DNA from: Aequorivita sp. UBA3180
GTDB taxonomy: Bacteria > Bacteroidota > Bacteroidia > Flavobacteriales > Flavobacteriaceae
Direction of reading: 5' to 3'
Length of the DNA: 64,000 nt
Assembly: GCA_002364215.1 (NCBI GenBank)
Contig: DEXQ01000018.1
Coordinates: 427,577 to 491,576, forward strand
Shown here: one piece after another, positions 9,143 to 17,115 of the stretch
Layout of the letters: each line of letters opens with the position of its first letter
Position numbering within the stretch: position 1 is the first letter of the stretch
Notes under the pieces: model-generated
Told to the model about the DNA's origin: nothing
What the model saw: the letters and a program-made list of their open reading frames with translations, nothing else
Database searches by the model: none
Program-made: the position numbers and the translations under genes

Positions 9143-12100
9143 ATGATTTTTAAAAAGTTCTATTTTATATTTTTTACTGCGTTTTTCATCTCTTCCTGCG
9201 CTACGTATGCACCGCAGTTTAAGGATAAGGATGCGATGCCATTGTATCCTTCGCAAAAAAAAATAGAAAAAACTTTTTACTTGGTTGGCGATGCAGGTCT
9301 TTCACCTATGGGTGGTAAGAGCGATGCGCTAGCTACCTTCAACAATTATCTTAAAAACGAAAAGACAAAGGGCAATTATACCATTTATCTGGGTGACAAT
9401 ATTTACCCATCAGGAATGGATCCCGAAGGTCACCCGCGAAGAAAGGAATCTGAGAATATGATTGATGCCCAATACAAAGCAGTTAGGGATTACAAGGGGC
9501 AAACCATATTTATTCCCGGTAACCACGAATGGTACAACGATGGAGTAATAGGCGTTGCCCGCGAAGAAAATTATGTGGAAGCGCTATTTCCAGATCAAGA
9601 TGCGTTTAGGCCCAGTAATGGATGCCCACTGGAAAGTGTAGCCGTTTCTAAAAACATTCAGTTGCTCATTATAGACACGCAATGGTATTTGGAGGATTGG
9701 AACGCAAACCCCACAATTAATGAAAATTGCGATATAAAGACCCGGGAAAAGTTCTTTATTGAGCTAGCGTTGGAATTGGAGAAAAACCAAAATAAAACCA
9801 TTGTCTTCGCCATGCACCACCCGATGTTTACCAACGGAAACCATGGTGGTTATTTTGCACTCGAAAAGCATTTATATCCTTTTCAAAAAAAAATACCGAT
9901 GCCCCTTCTTTCCTCCTTGGTGGTACAGGTACGATCCCAGGGCGGGGTTTCGGTTCAGGATAGATATAATGAGCTCTATAATAATTTAATGAACAGGCTA
10001 CAGGAGCTAGTTAAAAATAATAAGCGATTGGTTTTTGTATCCGGTCACGACCATAATTTGCAATACATTGAAAAAGATGGTCTAAAACAGATTGTTTCTG
10101 GTGGAGGTGCAAAAGAATCGTATGCGGCATTAGGAAAAGACGGTTTTTTTAGTACGGGCATGCAAGGTTTTGCGGTGCTGGATGTGTTTGAAGATGGTTC
10201 CTCTTGGGTGCGTTATTTTGTAAAAGGTGAAAACTTTCAGCCGAAAATGATCTTCCAAAAAGAAGTTGTTTCCGCACCGGTAAAAAAAGATATTTCTGAA
10301 TTACCAGAGATATTTCCGCAACAATATACAGTCCCCATCTATAAGCAAGACAGTATTAATGATGCATTATTTTTTAAAACGGTTTGGGGCGCAAAATACA
10401 AAGAAGCATACTCAACGCCAGTTACCGCTCAAGTTGCTTCTTTAGATACTTTGTATGGAGGGTTAAAAGTGATTCAGGAAAATAAAGGAATGGATTACAA
10501 TTCACTTTTAATGGAAGACAAATATGGCAACCAATATCGTATGCGCGCAATGGGCAAAAACGCCTTGCAGGTTTCAAGAAAACTCATTTTTGAAGATACT
10601 GAAGACAAACCTACAGATACTGAAAAGTCTGATGTCCCTTCCGTAAAGGGACAAAATACAAATTTTTATACCGCCTCGCATCCATATGCGATCATGGCAA
10701 TTCCGGATATGGCCCGGGCAATAAATATATTTTACACAACCCCTCAATTATATTACGTTCCCAAGCAGAAAAGTTTGGAGGGTTACAATGATAGCTTCGG
10801 AAATGATTTGTATTTGATTTCTATAGAACCTTCCGAGAAAAGCGAAGGAGAAGGGCTATTCAAATACCCCGATGATGTAGAGACAACGGACGATATATTG
10901 ATTAAACTTCGAAAGACAGGAAATGTTCAAGTTGATGAAGAAAATTATATAAAATCCAGATTGTTTGATATGCTAATTGGCGATTGGGACCGAGAGCCAA
11001 ACCACTGGCAATGGGCAGAATACTACAACCGATATAAAAAAAATGTTTACGTTCCCATACCTAACAACCGTGACAATGCCTTTTCAAGTTTTGAGGGAAA
11101 TATCTTTGATTATACCCGTTCCATCTTCAACGGCTCTTTGCAGACCCACGTTTATGGTGATAAACTGAACGATTTGGAATGGTTCAATAAAGAAGGTGTG
11201 ATTCTGGATCGGGCCTTATTGAAAAATTCGGGCAGGGCACAGTGGAAATATTTGGCAGAATCCATACAGGACAGTATTACCGATGCGGTAATTGAAAAGG
11301 CTTTTAACAACATTCCACCAGAAGTTCAGGATGAAGCCCTTGAAGATATTAAGCAGAAATTAAAGGAACGAAAGAAGAATCTGGTTACCATCGCAGATAA
11401 TTACTACAGTTATCTTTCCACATTGCAAACTATTGTAGGAACCGATTATGACGATCTGTTTGAGATAACAAGACTTCCGGACGGTAAAACGCTGGTGAGA
11501 AGCTTTACAACCATCAATGGAATAAAGTCAGATACCATAATTGATAGAACATTTTCAAGAACCGATACTAAAGAAATATGGATCTACGGCCTAAATGGTA
11601 ATGATAGGTTTATTGTAAATGGAGAGGGAGATGATTTTATTTTTTTGCGAATAATTGGAGGAAGGGATAAAGACAGTTTTAGTTTAAAACAAGGTAGAAG
11701 ATTAAAGGTTTACGATTATGAAAGTATGCCGAATGTAATTGAAGAAAAAAAGGGGGGGGGTATACGTTTTACGGATATCTACAATCTAAACACCTATGAT
11801 TATCGAAAGCAAATAGACCGTTCACAAGGATTGGTTTCGGCAATTGGGTATAATCCCGACGACGGTTTTCGTGCGGCACTGCAATATGCTTATAGGGTAG
11901 ATAATTTTCAAAGAAATCCATTTTCCCAAAAACACATAGTAAACTTAGCCTATTTTACTGATATCAATAGTTTTGAACTTTCGTATTCCGGTGAGTTTGC
12001 AAATATAAAAGACGATTTAAATCTAAGTTTTGGCGCCCGGCTTACCAGTCCAAATTACAAGGTTAATTTTTTTGGCTTTGGAAATGAAACCCAAAATCTG

Positions 12101-12856
12101 CAGGACGAAAAGGGGTATGATTACAATAGGGTAGATGTGCAGCATATTTCTGGCAATATTGGATTGCTTCGCAATAGTAATTTTGGTAGCTTTTTCAAGT
12201 TGCAAACTACCTTTGACGCTTATGAGGTGGGAAATTCATCAACTAATTTTATTTCTGAAGCCGCAGTTGAAAATAAAGGAGAAACAAGCTACTTCGGCAC
12301 CTTGGAAGGAATTTATAATTACCGAAGTTTTGACGACCCCCAAAACCCGACCATAGGAATGATGTTTGATCTTAATGCGGGGGTTACCGATAATCTGGAA
12401 GATATGGATGAAGTATTTGGCTTTTTAAAAACACGACTCGGGTTTTATAATACTTTAGTTAAAAACAGGACCTTAGTGCTGAAAACCAATATTAATTACC
12501 AATTGAATATGGGGCAAAAGTACCAATTTTATCAAGCTGCAAATCTGGGAGGCGACAATGGTTTAAGGGGCTATAGGGAGCAGCGTTTTACGGGGAAATC
12601 GTTTTTGGTGGGCAGTGCAGATTTGAGATATAGTTTTCCTAAGTTTAAAGTGGGGTTGTTGCCATTTCAGATTGGTATTTATGGAGGTGCAGATTTAGGA
12701 AGAGTCTGGTTGGCTGACGATAGTTCAGATAAGTGGCACAATTCCAGAGGTGGCGGTTTTTGGATAAATGGGCCAGGTGGCGCGAATGTTAACCTAAGTT
12801 TGTTCAATTCTACTGAGGGAACAAGGCTTAGTTTTGGATTGGGATTTGATTTTTAA
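9143..12856 (+). CDS. Metallophosphatase/outer-membrane barrel fusion, intact phosphatase site
   Basis: A 1,237-residue paralogue of the preceding gene with the same domain order. Lipobox FISSC places the lipid at Cys19. The N-terminal phosphatase keeps all motifs: GDAG (D50), GDNIY (D85), GNHEW (127-130), MHHP (H225) and GHDH (302-304). It is therefore predicted to hydrolyse phosphoesters at the cell envelope. The middle domain keeps GDWDR (613-617) but the GGGxQT loop reads NKGMDY, the following H-x-D-Q reads E-P-N-H, and PRDRDQ reads PNNRDN. The C-terminal ~340 residues are a barrel ending in Phe (FGLGFDF). An A7G9 homopolymer lies inside the gene, upstream of the barrel. Translation probably couples to the upstream gene (6-bp gap). 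Substrate and orientation in the membrane are unknown. Confidence 0.87.
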   Translation: MIFKKFYFIFFTAFFISSCATYAPQFKDKDAMPLYPSQKKIEKTFYLVGDAGLSPMGGKSDALATFNNYLKNEKTKGNYTIYLGDNIYPSGMDPEGHPRRKESENMIDAQYKAVRDYKGQTIFIPGNHEWYNDGVIGVAREENYVEALFPDQDAFRPSNGCPLESVAVSKNIQLLIIDTQWYLEDWNANPTINENCDIKTREKFFIELALELEKNQNKTIVFAMHHPMFTNGNHGGYFALEKHLYPFQKKIPMPLLSSLVVQVRSQGGVSVQDRYNELYNNLMNRLQELVKNNKRLVFVSGHDHNLQYIEKDGLKQIVSGGGAKESYAALGKDGFFSTGMQGFAVLDVFEDGSSWVRYFVKGENFQPKMIFQKEVVSAPVKKDISELPEIFPQQYTVPIYKQDSINDALFFKTVWGAKYKEAYSTPVTAQVASLDTLYGGLKVIQENKGMDYNSLLMEDKYGNQYRMRAMGKNALQVSRKLIFEDTEDKPTDTEKSDVPSVKGQNTNFYTASHPYAIMAIPDMARAINIFYTTPQLYYVPKQKSLEGYNDSFGNDLYLISIEPSEKSEGEGLFKYPDDVETTDDILIKLRKTGNVQVDEENYIKSRLFDMLIGDWDREPNHWQWAEYYNRYKKNVYVPIPNNRDNAFSSFEGNIFDYTRSIFNGSLQTHVYGDKLNDLEWFNKEGVILDRALLKNSGRAQWKYLAESIQDSITDAVIEKAFNNIPPEVQDEALEDIKQKLKERKKNLVTIADNYYSYLSTLQTIVGTDYDDLFEITRLPDGKTLVRSFTTINGIKSDTIIDRTFSRTDTKEIWIYGLNGNDRFIVNGEGDDFIFLRIIGGRDKDSFSLKQGRRLKVYDYESMPNVIEEKKGGGIRFTDIYNLNTYDYRKQIDRSQGLVSAIGYNPDDGFRAALQYAYRVDNFQRNPFSQKHIVNLAYFTDINSFELSYSGEFANIKDDLNLSFGARLTSPNYKVNFFGFGNETQNLQDEKGYDYNRVDVQHISGNIGLLRNSNFGSFFKLQTTFDAYEVGNSSTNFISEAAVENKGETSYFGTLEGIYNYRSFDDPQNPTIGMMFDLNAGVTDNLEDMDEVFGFLKTRLGFYNTLVKNRTLVLKTNINYQLNMGQKYQFYQAANLGGDNGLRGYREQRFTGKSFLVGSADLRYSFPKFKVGLLPFQIGIYGGADLGRVWLADDSSDKWHNSRGGGFWINGPGGANVNLSLFNSTEGTRLSFGLGFDF
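11745..11760 (+). repeat. A7G9 homopolymer tract inside a coding region
   Basis: Seven A (11745-11751) run directly into nine G (11752-11760), encoding KKGGG. The paralogous site in the upstream gene lacks the tract. Slippage by one base would stop translation before the barrel. Confidence 0.8.
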
Positions 12857-12858
12857 AC

Positions 12859-12894
12859 AAAAAAACTTGCCAAATACTATAAATATCTGGCAAG
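12859..12894 (-). terminator. Terminator of dps
   Basis: CTTGCCA (12866-12872) pairs with TGGCAAG (12888-12894). On the minus strand the stem is followed by seven T. It sits 26 bp beyond the dps stop. Confidence 0.75.
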
Positions 12895-12919
12895 CTTCAA
12901 GGTTTTTAAATTATAAAGC

Positions 12920-13411
12920 TTAAGCTTCCGGATGGCCTTCTCCCGTTTTCATTGTCCAAGCATCCAGCATCCAACTTATTTTTTCTATATGGCCAATGAA
13001 GCCGCCAATCATATCAATAGTACCTTCATCGCCAGCGGCATCAGCTTTTTCAACCACAGTGCGCATTTGTTTAAGTAGTTTTCCATGGTCATCCAGCAAT
13101 ATTTCAACCATCTTTAAATCTTTGGTGTCAGATGGGGACTCCTTAATATTGCTCAATTTCACGTAGTCAGTAAAATTACTGGTGGGTTGAAAGCGAAGGG
13201 TCAAGATTCGCTCAGCAATTTCATCAATTTTCAATTTAGCATCGTCGTACATTTCTTCAAACTTAATGTGAAGGTCAAAGAAATTATGGCCAATTACATT
13301 CCAGTGAAAATTTCTGAGTTTTTGGTAGTACAAATGGTAGTCTGCGAGTAGTACATTCAATTCTTTTGCAGTGGTGGTAGTTTTCTTTTTATCGAGGTTT
13401 AAATAGCTCAT
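12920..13411 (-). CDS. dps: Dps family ferritin-like DNA-protection protein
   Basis: 163 residues, the usual Dps length. The family signature is clear: NFHWNVIGHNFFDLHIKFEEMYDD carries the ferroxidase ligands (His in NFHW, His in DLH, then Asp and Glu) that line the dodecamer subunit interface. The C-terminal helix has SWMLDAW. Dps oxidises and stores iron with hydrogen peroxide and can coat DNA in starvation or oxidative stress; it is cytoplasmic. The N-terminal Lys/Thr-rich tail (DKKKTTTTAK) could contact DNA. It is monocistronic, with its own promoter (TTG-N20-TATCTTTG) and terminator. The start at ATGAGCTATTT is preceded by an A-rich leader nearly identical to that of the FKBP gene at 40441. 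Confidence 0.93.
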   Translation of the reverse strand: MSYLNLDKKKTTTTAKELNVLLADYHLYYQKLRNFHWNVIGHNFFDLHIKFEEMYDDAKLKIDEIAERILTLRFQPTSNFTDYVKLSNIKESPSDTKDLKMVEILLDDHGKLLKQMRTVVEKADAAGDEGTIDMIGGFIGHIEKISWMLDAWTMKTGEGHPEA

Positions 13412-13436
13412 TATTTTGTTTTTTATAGATTTCCCT

Positions 13437-13467
13437 CAAAGATAACTAACCTTATTTGAGGAATCAA
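13437..13467 (-). promoter_or_regulatory. dps promoter
   Basis: Minus strand: -33 TTG (13467-13465), 20-bp spacer, then TATCTTTG (13444-13437), a full match to the Bacteroidota housekeeping consensus, 25 bp before the start codon. Confidence 0.75.
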
Positions 13468-13629
13468 TTTTAAAAGACAGTTTAGCCTTTTTTTAACTCC
13501 GAAATACTTATAATCGGTACATAGATTTGCTTAAAAAAAAGGTCGAGAATTTTTTGTAGGAAAAAATGACGTTTTTCTTACATTTTAATGACTTTGCTAT
13601 GGCTTTGCTATGGAGTAGCCGTGAGGAGG

Positions 13630-13788
13630 TTATTCTGAAGCTTTTTTATTCTTTAAATTGCTATCGCTCCCCCTATTTGGCGGTTTTGGCAAGTTGGTGT
13701 CTTTTTTAATTTCGTCCTTATCCTTTTCCACCTCACCATATTGGTTGTGGTCGCGATTTTTTCCGAATCCGTCAACAGTATCTCCCAT
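13630..13788 (-). CDS. Small charged protein of unknown function
   Basis: A possible 52-residue soluble protein, starting MGDTVDGFGKNRDHNQYGEVE and ending KNKKASE. It is rich in Asp, Lys and Asn, with no hydrophobic segment. The open frame extends 25 codons further upstream, but the internal ATG after AAAGAAAAATGAAATT is the more natural start. It lies alone between dps and cysQ on the opposite strand to cysQ. I do not recognise a family. The biased but plausible composition argues for a real gene; chance is not excluded. Confidence 0.45.
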   Translation of the reverse strand: MGDTVDGFGKNRDHNQYGEVEKDKDEIKKDTNLPKPPNRGSDSNLKNKKASE

Positions 13789-13916
13789 AATTTCATTTTT
13801 CTTTAAAATTACAAAGATTTTATCTTGGCACCAACCATTTGCTTTGTATTTCAATACTTCCAAACCTTCTCTTTAAATTCAAAATTGTAACTTTCCAAAC
13901 TCTATAAAATCTCACG

Positions 13917-14705
13917 ATGAATACTCTTGTAAGGACAGCAATAAAAGCGGCTTTATCTGCCGGAACAGAAATTCTTAAGATTTACGATACCAACTTTGAC
14001 GTGGAGCACAAAAACGATGATTCACCCCTTACACAGGCTGATAAAAATGCAAATGAGGTGATAAATGAGTATTTGAAACCTACCCAAATTCCAATTATAA
14101 GCGAGGAAAATAGGCAGTTGGATTATGCTGAGAGGAAAGACTGGAACCGTTGTTGGATTGTGGATCCGCTGGATGGCACCAAGGAGTTTATAAAACGAAA
14201 TGGTGAATTTACTGTAAACATTGCTTTGGTCGAAAAAGGCAATCCCGTGCTTGGAGTAATTTACGTTCCCGTTTCAAAAGAGTTGTATTTTACTTCTTCG
14301 GATGGGAAGACTTCAAAAAAAATAGTCATTACTTCGGAAAATGACTCGGTGGAGGAAATATTAAAAAATGCTAAAGAAATCAAACCAAGTAAGGCTTCCG
14401 TAGTAAAAATTGTGGGTAGTCGTTCGCATTTAAATGAAGATACTAAAAATTTTATTGCAGAAATAGCGAAGCAAAATGAGGTAGAAATAGTTTCAAAAGG
14501 AAGTTCGCTAAAATTCTGTTTGGTAGCCGAAGGACTCGCACAACTTTATCCCCGTTTTGCCCCAACTATGGAATGGGACACGGCTGCGGGACACGCAATA
14601 TGTAATGCTGTTGGAATTTCAGTAATTGATCAGACCACTGGAAAAAACATGCAATACAATAAGCCCAATTTACTGAACAATTATTTTCTGGTAAAGGTAT
14701 TATGA
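13917..14705 (+). CDS. cysQ: 3'(2'),5'-bisphosphate nucleotidase CysQ
   Basis: 262 residues, the normal length. An inositol-monophosphatase-fold enzyme that removes the 3'-phosphate of PAP (and PAPS), recycling the inhibitory by-product of PAPS use. Metal-site motifs are present: SEENR near residue 61, the core signature WIVDPLDGTKEF (~80-91), and the C-terminal WDTAAGHAI (~220). It is first in a plus-strand operon: its stop overlaps the next start by 4 bp (ATGA), and cysC, cysD and cysN follow. This context fits control of PAP/PAPS turnover alongside PAPS synthesis. Cytoplasmic. Confidence 0.93.
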   Translation: MNTLVRTAIKAALSAGTEILKIYDTNFDVEHKNDDSPLTQADKNANEVINEYLKPTQIPIISEENRQLDYAERKDWNRCWIVDPLDGTKEFIKRNGEFTVNIALVEKGNPVLGVIYVPVSKELYFTSSDGKTSKKIVITSENDSVEEILKNAKEIKPSKASVVKIVGSRSHLNEDTKNFIAEIAKQNEVEIVSKGSSLKFCLVAEGLAQLYPRFAPTMEWDTAAGHAICNAVGISVIDQTTGKNMQYNKPNLLNNYFLVKVL

Positions 14706-15124
14706 AGGACCACACCAGAAAGAGGCATATAGCAAAAACCATCACTTGGCGCATTGTTGGTACGCTAGACACCATATTGTTGTCTTGGCTCATTACCGGA
14801 AATCCGCTGACTGGGCTTAAAATTGGATTTGCCGAGGTGATAACCAAAATGATATTATATTATTTTCACGAACGGGTTTGGTTTAGCATTAATCTTTCAG
14901 AAAAAGGTATTATCCGCGAAAGCCGAAAAAGGCATGTTTTGAAAACCTTTACTTGGCGCGGGGTAGGAACGCTAGATACTATGTTGCTTTCTTGGTTAAT
15001 AACAGGAAACCCTTTAACGGGACTTAAGATTGGGCTTGCGGAACTTTTGACAAAAATGATTTTATACTATCTTCACGAACGCTTTTGGTATCGCATAAAT
15101 TACGGACTGCCAAATAGAAACTAA
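14702..15124 (+). CDS. DUF2061 membrane protein with two tandem copies of the domain
   Basis: 140 residues made of two DUF2061 units, at ~5-62 and ~75-132. Each contains TWR-x2-GTLDT-x-LLSWLITGNP and a following TKMILYY-x-HER stretch. Each unit probably spans the membrane twice. DUF2061 proteins are frequent in sulfate-activation operons of marine Bacteroidota, but their biochemical role is unknown. A part in sulfate or sulfur-ester handling is suggested only by context. The gene overlaps cysQ by 4 bp and is 11 bp before cysC, so translation is coupled. The internal duplication is obvious at protein level, with the loop and C-terminal helix almost identical. Confidence 0.88.
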   Translation: MKDHTRKRHIAKTITWRIVGTLDTILLSWLITGNPLTGLKIGFAEVITKMILYYFHERVWFSINLSEKGIIRESRKRHVLKTFTWRGVGTLDTMLLSWLITGNPLTGLKIGLAELLTKMILYYLHERFWYRINYGLPNRN

Positions 15125-15135
15125 CTTATAATTTT

Positions 15136-15720
15136 ATGGAAGAAAATATAATTCCACATAACTTCAGCATTACACAGCGGCAACGGAGTGATTTAAAAAA
15201 GCACGAGCCGTTGTTGATTTGGTTTACGGGGCTTTCAGGTTCTGGGAAATCTACCATTGCAAATGCATTGGAAAAGGCCCTTTTTATTAAAGGCATCCAT
15301 ACATATCTATTGGATGGCGATAATGTGCGCAAGGGTTTAAACAATAACCTTTCCTTTACGCCAGAAGATAGATCTGAAAACATAAGAAGAATTGCAGAAA
15401 TGGCCAATTTAATGATTGACGCTGGGTTGGTAGTTTTGGCATCTTTTGTTTCGCCTTACAGAGAAGATCGTGAAAATGTGAAACGCATTGTAGGTTATGA
15501 AAATTTCGTGGAAGTTTTTGTCAATACCCCGATAGAGGAATGTGAACGGAGAGATGTAAAAGGATTATATGAAAAAGCAAGAGCTGGAGAAATCAAGAAT
15601 TTTACTGGTGTAAACGCCCCTTATGAACCTCCCATGGCTCCCGATGTGGAAATAGATACTACGGTGATTTCTGTAGAAGAAGCTGTTGATATTCTATTAA
15701 ATGAATTAAAGAAAAAATGA
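15136..15720 (+). CDS. cysC: Adenylyl-sulfate kinase CysC
   Basis: 194 residues. It phosphorylates APS to PAPS with ATP in the cytoplasm. The P-loop GLSGSGKST is at residues 32-40. LLDGDNVRKGLN (~59-70) is the APS-binding segment, with RRIAEMANLM and SFVSPYREDRE further on, all diagnostic of APS kinase. It is a full-length stand-alone enzyme, not the CysN-CysC fusion seen in some bacteria. It lies between DUF2061 and cysD, 1 bp before cysD. The start ATG follows TTATAATTTT. Confidence 0.95.
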   Translation: MEENIIPHNFSITQRQRSDLKKHEPLLIWFTGLSGSGKSTIANALEKALFIKGIHTYLLDGDNVRKGLNNNLSFTPEDRSENIRRIAEMANLMIDAGLVVLASFVSPYREDRENVKRIVGYENFVEVFVNTPIEECERRDVKGLYEKARAGEIKNFTGVNAPYEPPMAPDVEIDTTVISVEEAVDILLNELKKK

Positions 15721-15721
15721 A

Positions 15722-16627
15722 ATGAGTAAATATTATTTAAATTATTTAGACGAACTGGAATCTGAAGCCATCTACATACTTCGAGAAGTTTGGGCACAGT
15801 TCCAAAACCCCGTTATATTATTTTCAGGGGGAAAGGATTCCATTCTTGTGACACATTTGGCGAAGAAGGCATTTTACCCTTCCAAGATTCCGTTTCCGTT
15901 GCTACATGTTGATACAGGGCACAATTTCCCTGAAACTATTCAATTTCGTGATGATTTAATAAAGGAATTGGGAGTGCAATTAATTGTAGGCTCCGTTCAG
16001 GAATCGATTGATACAGGAAGGGTTGCCGAGGAAAAGGGGAAAAATGCAACACGCAACGCGCTTCAAATTACAACTTTGCTCGATGCCATAGAAAACAACA
16101 AAATAGATTGTGCCATTGGCGGCGGAAGACGCGACGAGGAAAAGGCACGCGCCAAGGAACGCTTCTTTTCGCACCGTGACGATTTTGGACAATGGGACCC
16201 CAAAAACCAACGTCCGGAGCTTTGGAATTTACTGAACGGAAAACATTTTGAGGGCGAGCATTTCCGCGCATTCCCCATAAGCAATTGGACTGAAATGGAT
16301 GTTTGGAATTATATAAAGCGTGAGGATATTAAAATTCCTTCCCTGTATTTAGCACACCAACGTGAGGTGGTTTGGCGAAATGATTCGTGGATTCCGGTTT
16401 CTGAATTTTTAAAGTTGGAAGAAAACGAAAAAATAGAAACAAAGAAAATTCGCTTTAGAACTCTTGGGGACATTACAATAACTGGCGGAATTGAATCTGA
16501 GGCAAATACTTTGGAGAAAATCGTGGCAGAAGTTGCCGCAATGAAACAAACGGAGCGTGGTAACAGAAGCGATGATAAGCGTAGTGAGACGGCTATGGAG
16601 GATAGGAAGCGGCAGGGATATTTTTAA
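15722..16627 (+). CDS. cysD: Sulfate adenylyltransferase subunit 2 CysD
   Basis: 301 residues, standard length. The catalytic subunit of heterodimeric ATP sulfurylase, forming APS from sulfate and ATP. The PP-loop pyrophosphatase motif SGGKDS is at residues 35-40, followed by HVDTGHNFPET, GGGRRDEEKARAKER and the C-terminal RGNRSDDKR segment typical of CysD. Its partner CysN is encoded 488 bp downstream rather than directly adjacent, because a GxxExxY gene with flanking repeats sits between them. Confidence 0.95.
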   Translation: MSKYYLNYLDELESEAIYILREVWAQFQNPVILFSGGKDSILVTHLAKKAFYPSKIPFPLLHVDTGHNFPETIQFRDDLIKELGVQLIVGSVQESIDTGRVAEEKGKNATRNALQITTLLDAIENNKIDCAIGGGRRDEEKARAKERFFSHRDDFGQWDPKNQRPELWNLLNGKHFEGEHFRAFPISNWTEMDVWNYIKREDIKIPSLYLAHQREVVWRNDSWIPVSEFLKLEENEKIETKKIRFRTLGDITITGGIESEANTLEKIVAEVAAMKQTERGNRSDDKRSETAMEDRKRQGYF

Positions 16628-16634
16628 AAATTAA

Positions 16635-16670
16635 ACACGGATTATGCGGATTACACGGATTACGCTAATT
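16635..16670 (+). repeat. Left 9-bp repeat array flanking the GxxExxY gene
   Basis: Four tandem 9-bp units: ACACGGATT, ATGCGGATT, ACACGGATT and ACGCTAATT. The core CGGATT recurs in inverted orientation (AATCCG) in the array downstream of the same gene. It starts 8 bp after the cysD stop. Confidence 0.8.
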
Positions 16671-16674
16671 TAAT

Positions 16675-17067
16675 ATGGGAAAGTTGATTTATGAGCGGGA
16701 AACCTTTAAGATTATTGGGGCGGCCATGGCCGTACATAAAGGTTTGGGCGCAGGGTTTTTAGAATCGGTTTATCAAGAGGCATTTGAACGCGAATTGACA
16801 AATCAACAAATTCCTTTTGAAAAACAGAAAAAGCTTATGGTTTACTATCAAGGAAAACCATTGCAGAAATATTTTATTGCTGATTTTATCTGTTTTGACA
16901 AAATTGTAATTGAAATTAAATCGGCTTCTTTTCTTCACAAAGCAGGAGAAGCCCAAACCATAAATTATTTAAAATCGATCAATGCCCCGGTGGGATTGTT
17001 GATTAATTTTGGACAAGCAAGTTTAACTTGGAAAAGATTTATAAATACGAAAGACAAAAATAAATGA
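16675..17067 (+). CDS. GxxExxY family protein (PD-(D/E)XK nuclease-like)
   Basis: 130 residues. It has the name-giving motif as GAGFLESVYQEA (~28-39) and a nuclease-like core, with Asp in ADFICFDK and EIK in VIEIKSA (~75-85). This matches the PD-(D/E)XK arrangement of the family Pfam calls PDDEXK_3. No cellular role is established for the family. It has nothing to do with sulfate activation, yet it is placed between cysD and cysN. The flanks are short tandem 9-bp arrays in opposite orientation, so the whole ~475-bp unit looks inserted. The start ATG lies 4 bp after the left array. Confidence 0.88.
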   Translation: MGKLIYERETFKIIGAAMAVHKGLGAGFLESVYQEAFERELTNQQIPFEKQKKLMVYYQGKPLQKYFIADFICFDKIVIEIKSASFLHKAGEAQTINYLKSINAPVGLLINFGQASLTWKRFINTKDKNK

Positions 17068-17073
17068 ATCGGA

Positions 17074-17108
17074 AAATCCGCGAAATCCGCGAAATCCGTA
17101 AATCTGCG
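17074..17108 (+). repeat. Right 9-bp repeat array flanking the GxxExxY gene
   Basis: Tandem AAATCCGCG, AAATCCGCG, AAATCCGT and AAATCTGCG. The reverse complement gives CGGATTT units, so it is inverted relative to the left array. It ends 7 bp before the cysN start codon. Confidence 0.8.
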
Positions 17109-17115
17109 TCACGAT

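Larger units (their letters stand above)
13412..13916. other. 505-bp intergenic region between dps and cysQ
   Basis: It holds the dps promoter, a direct repeat of TTTGCTATGG near 13594-13614, and one doubtful small minus-strand gene (listed separately). I see no tRNA, riboswitch or insertion-sequence end in the rest. Confidence 0.5.

Noticed and set aside
12920..13467. Peroxide-responsive operator in front of dps
   Set aside because: The promoter is explained by TTG-N20-TATCTTTG alone; I found no OxyR- or PerR-like inverted repeat that I could support.
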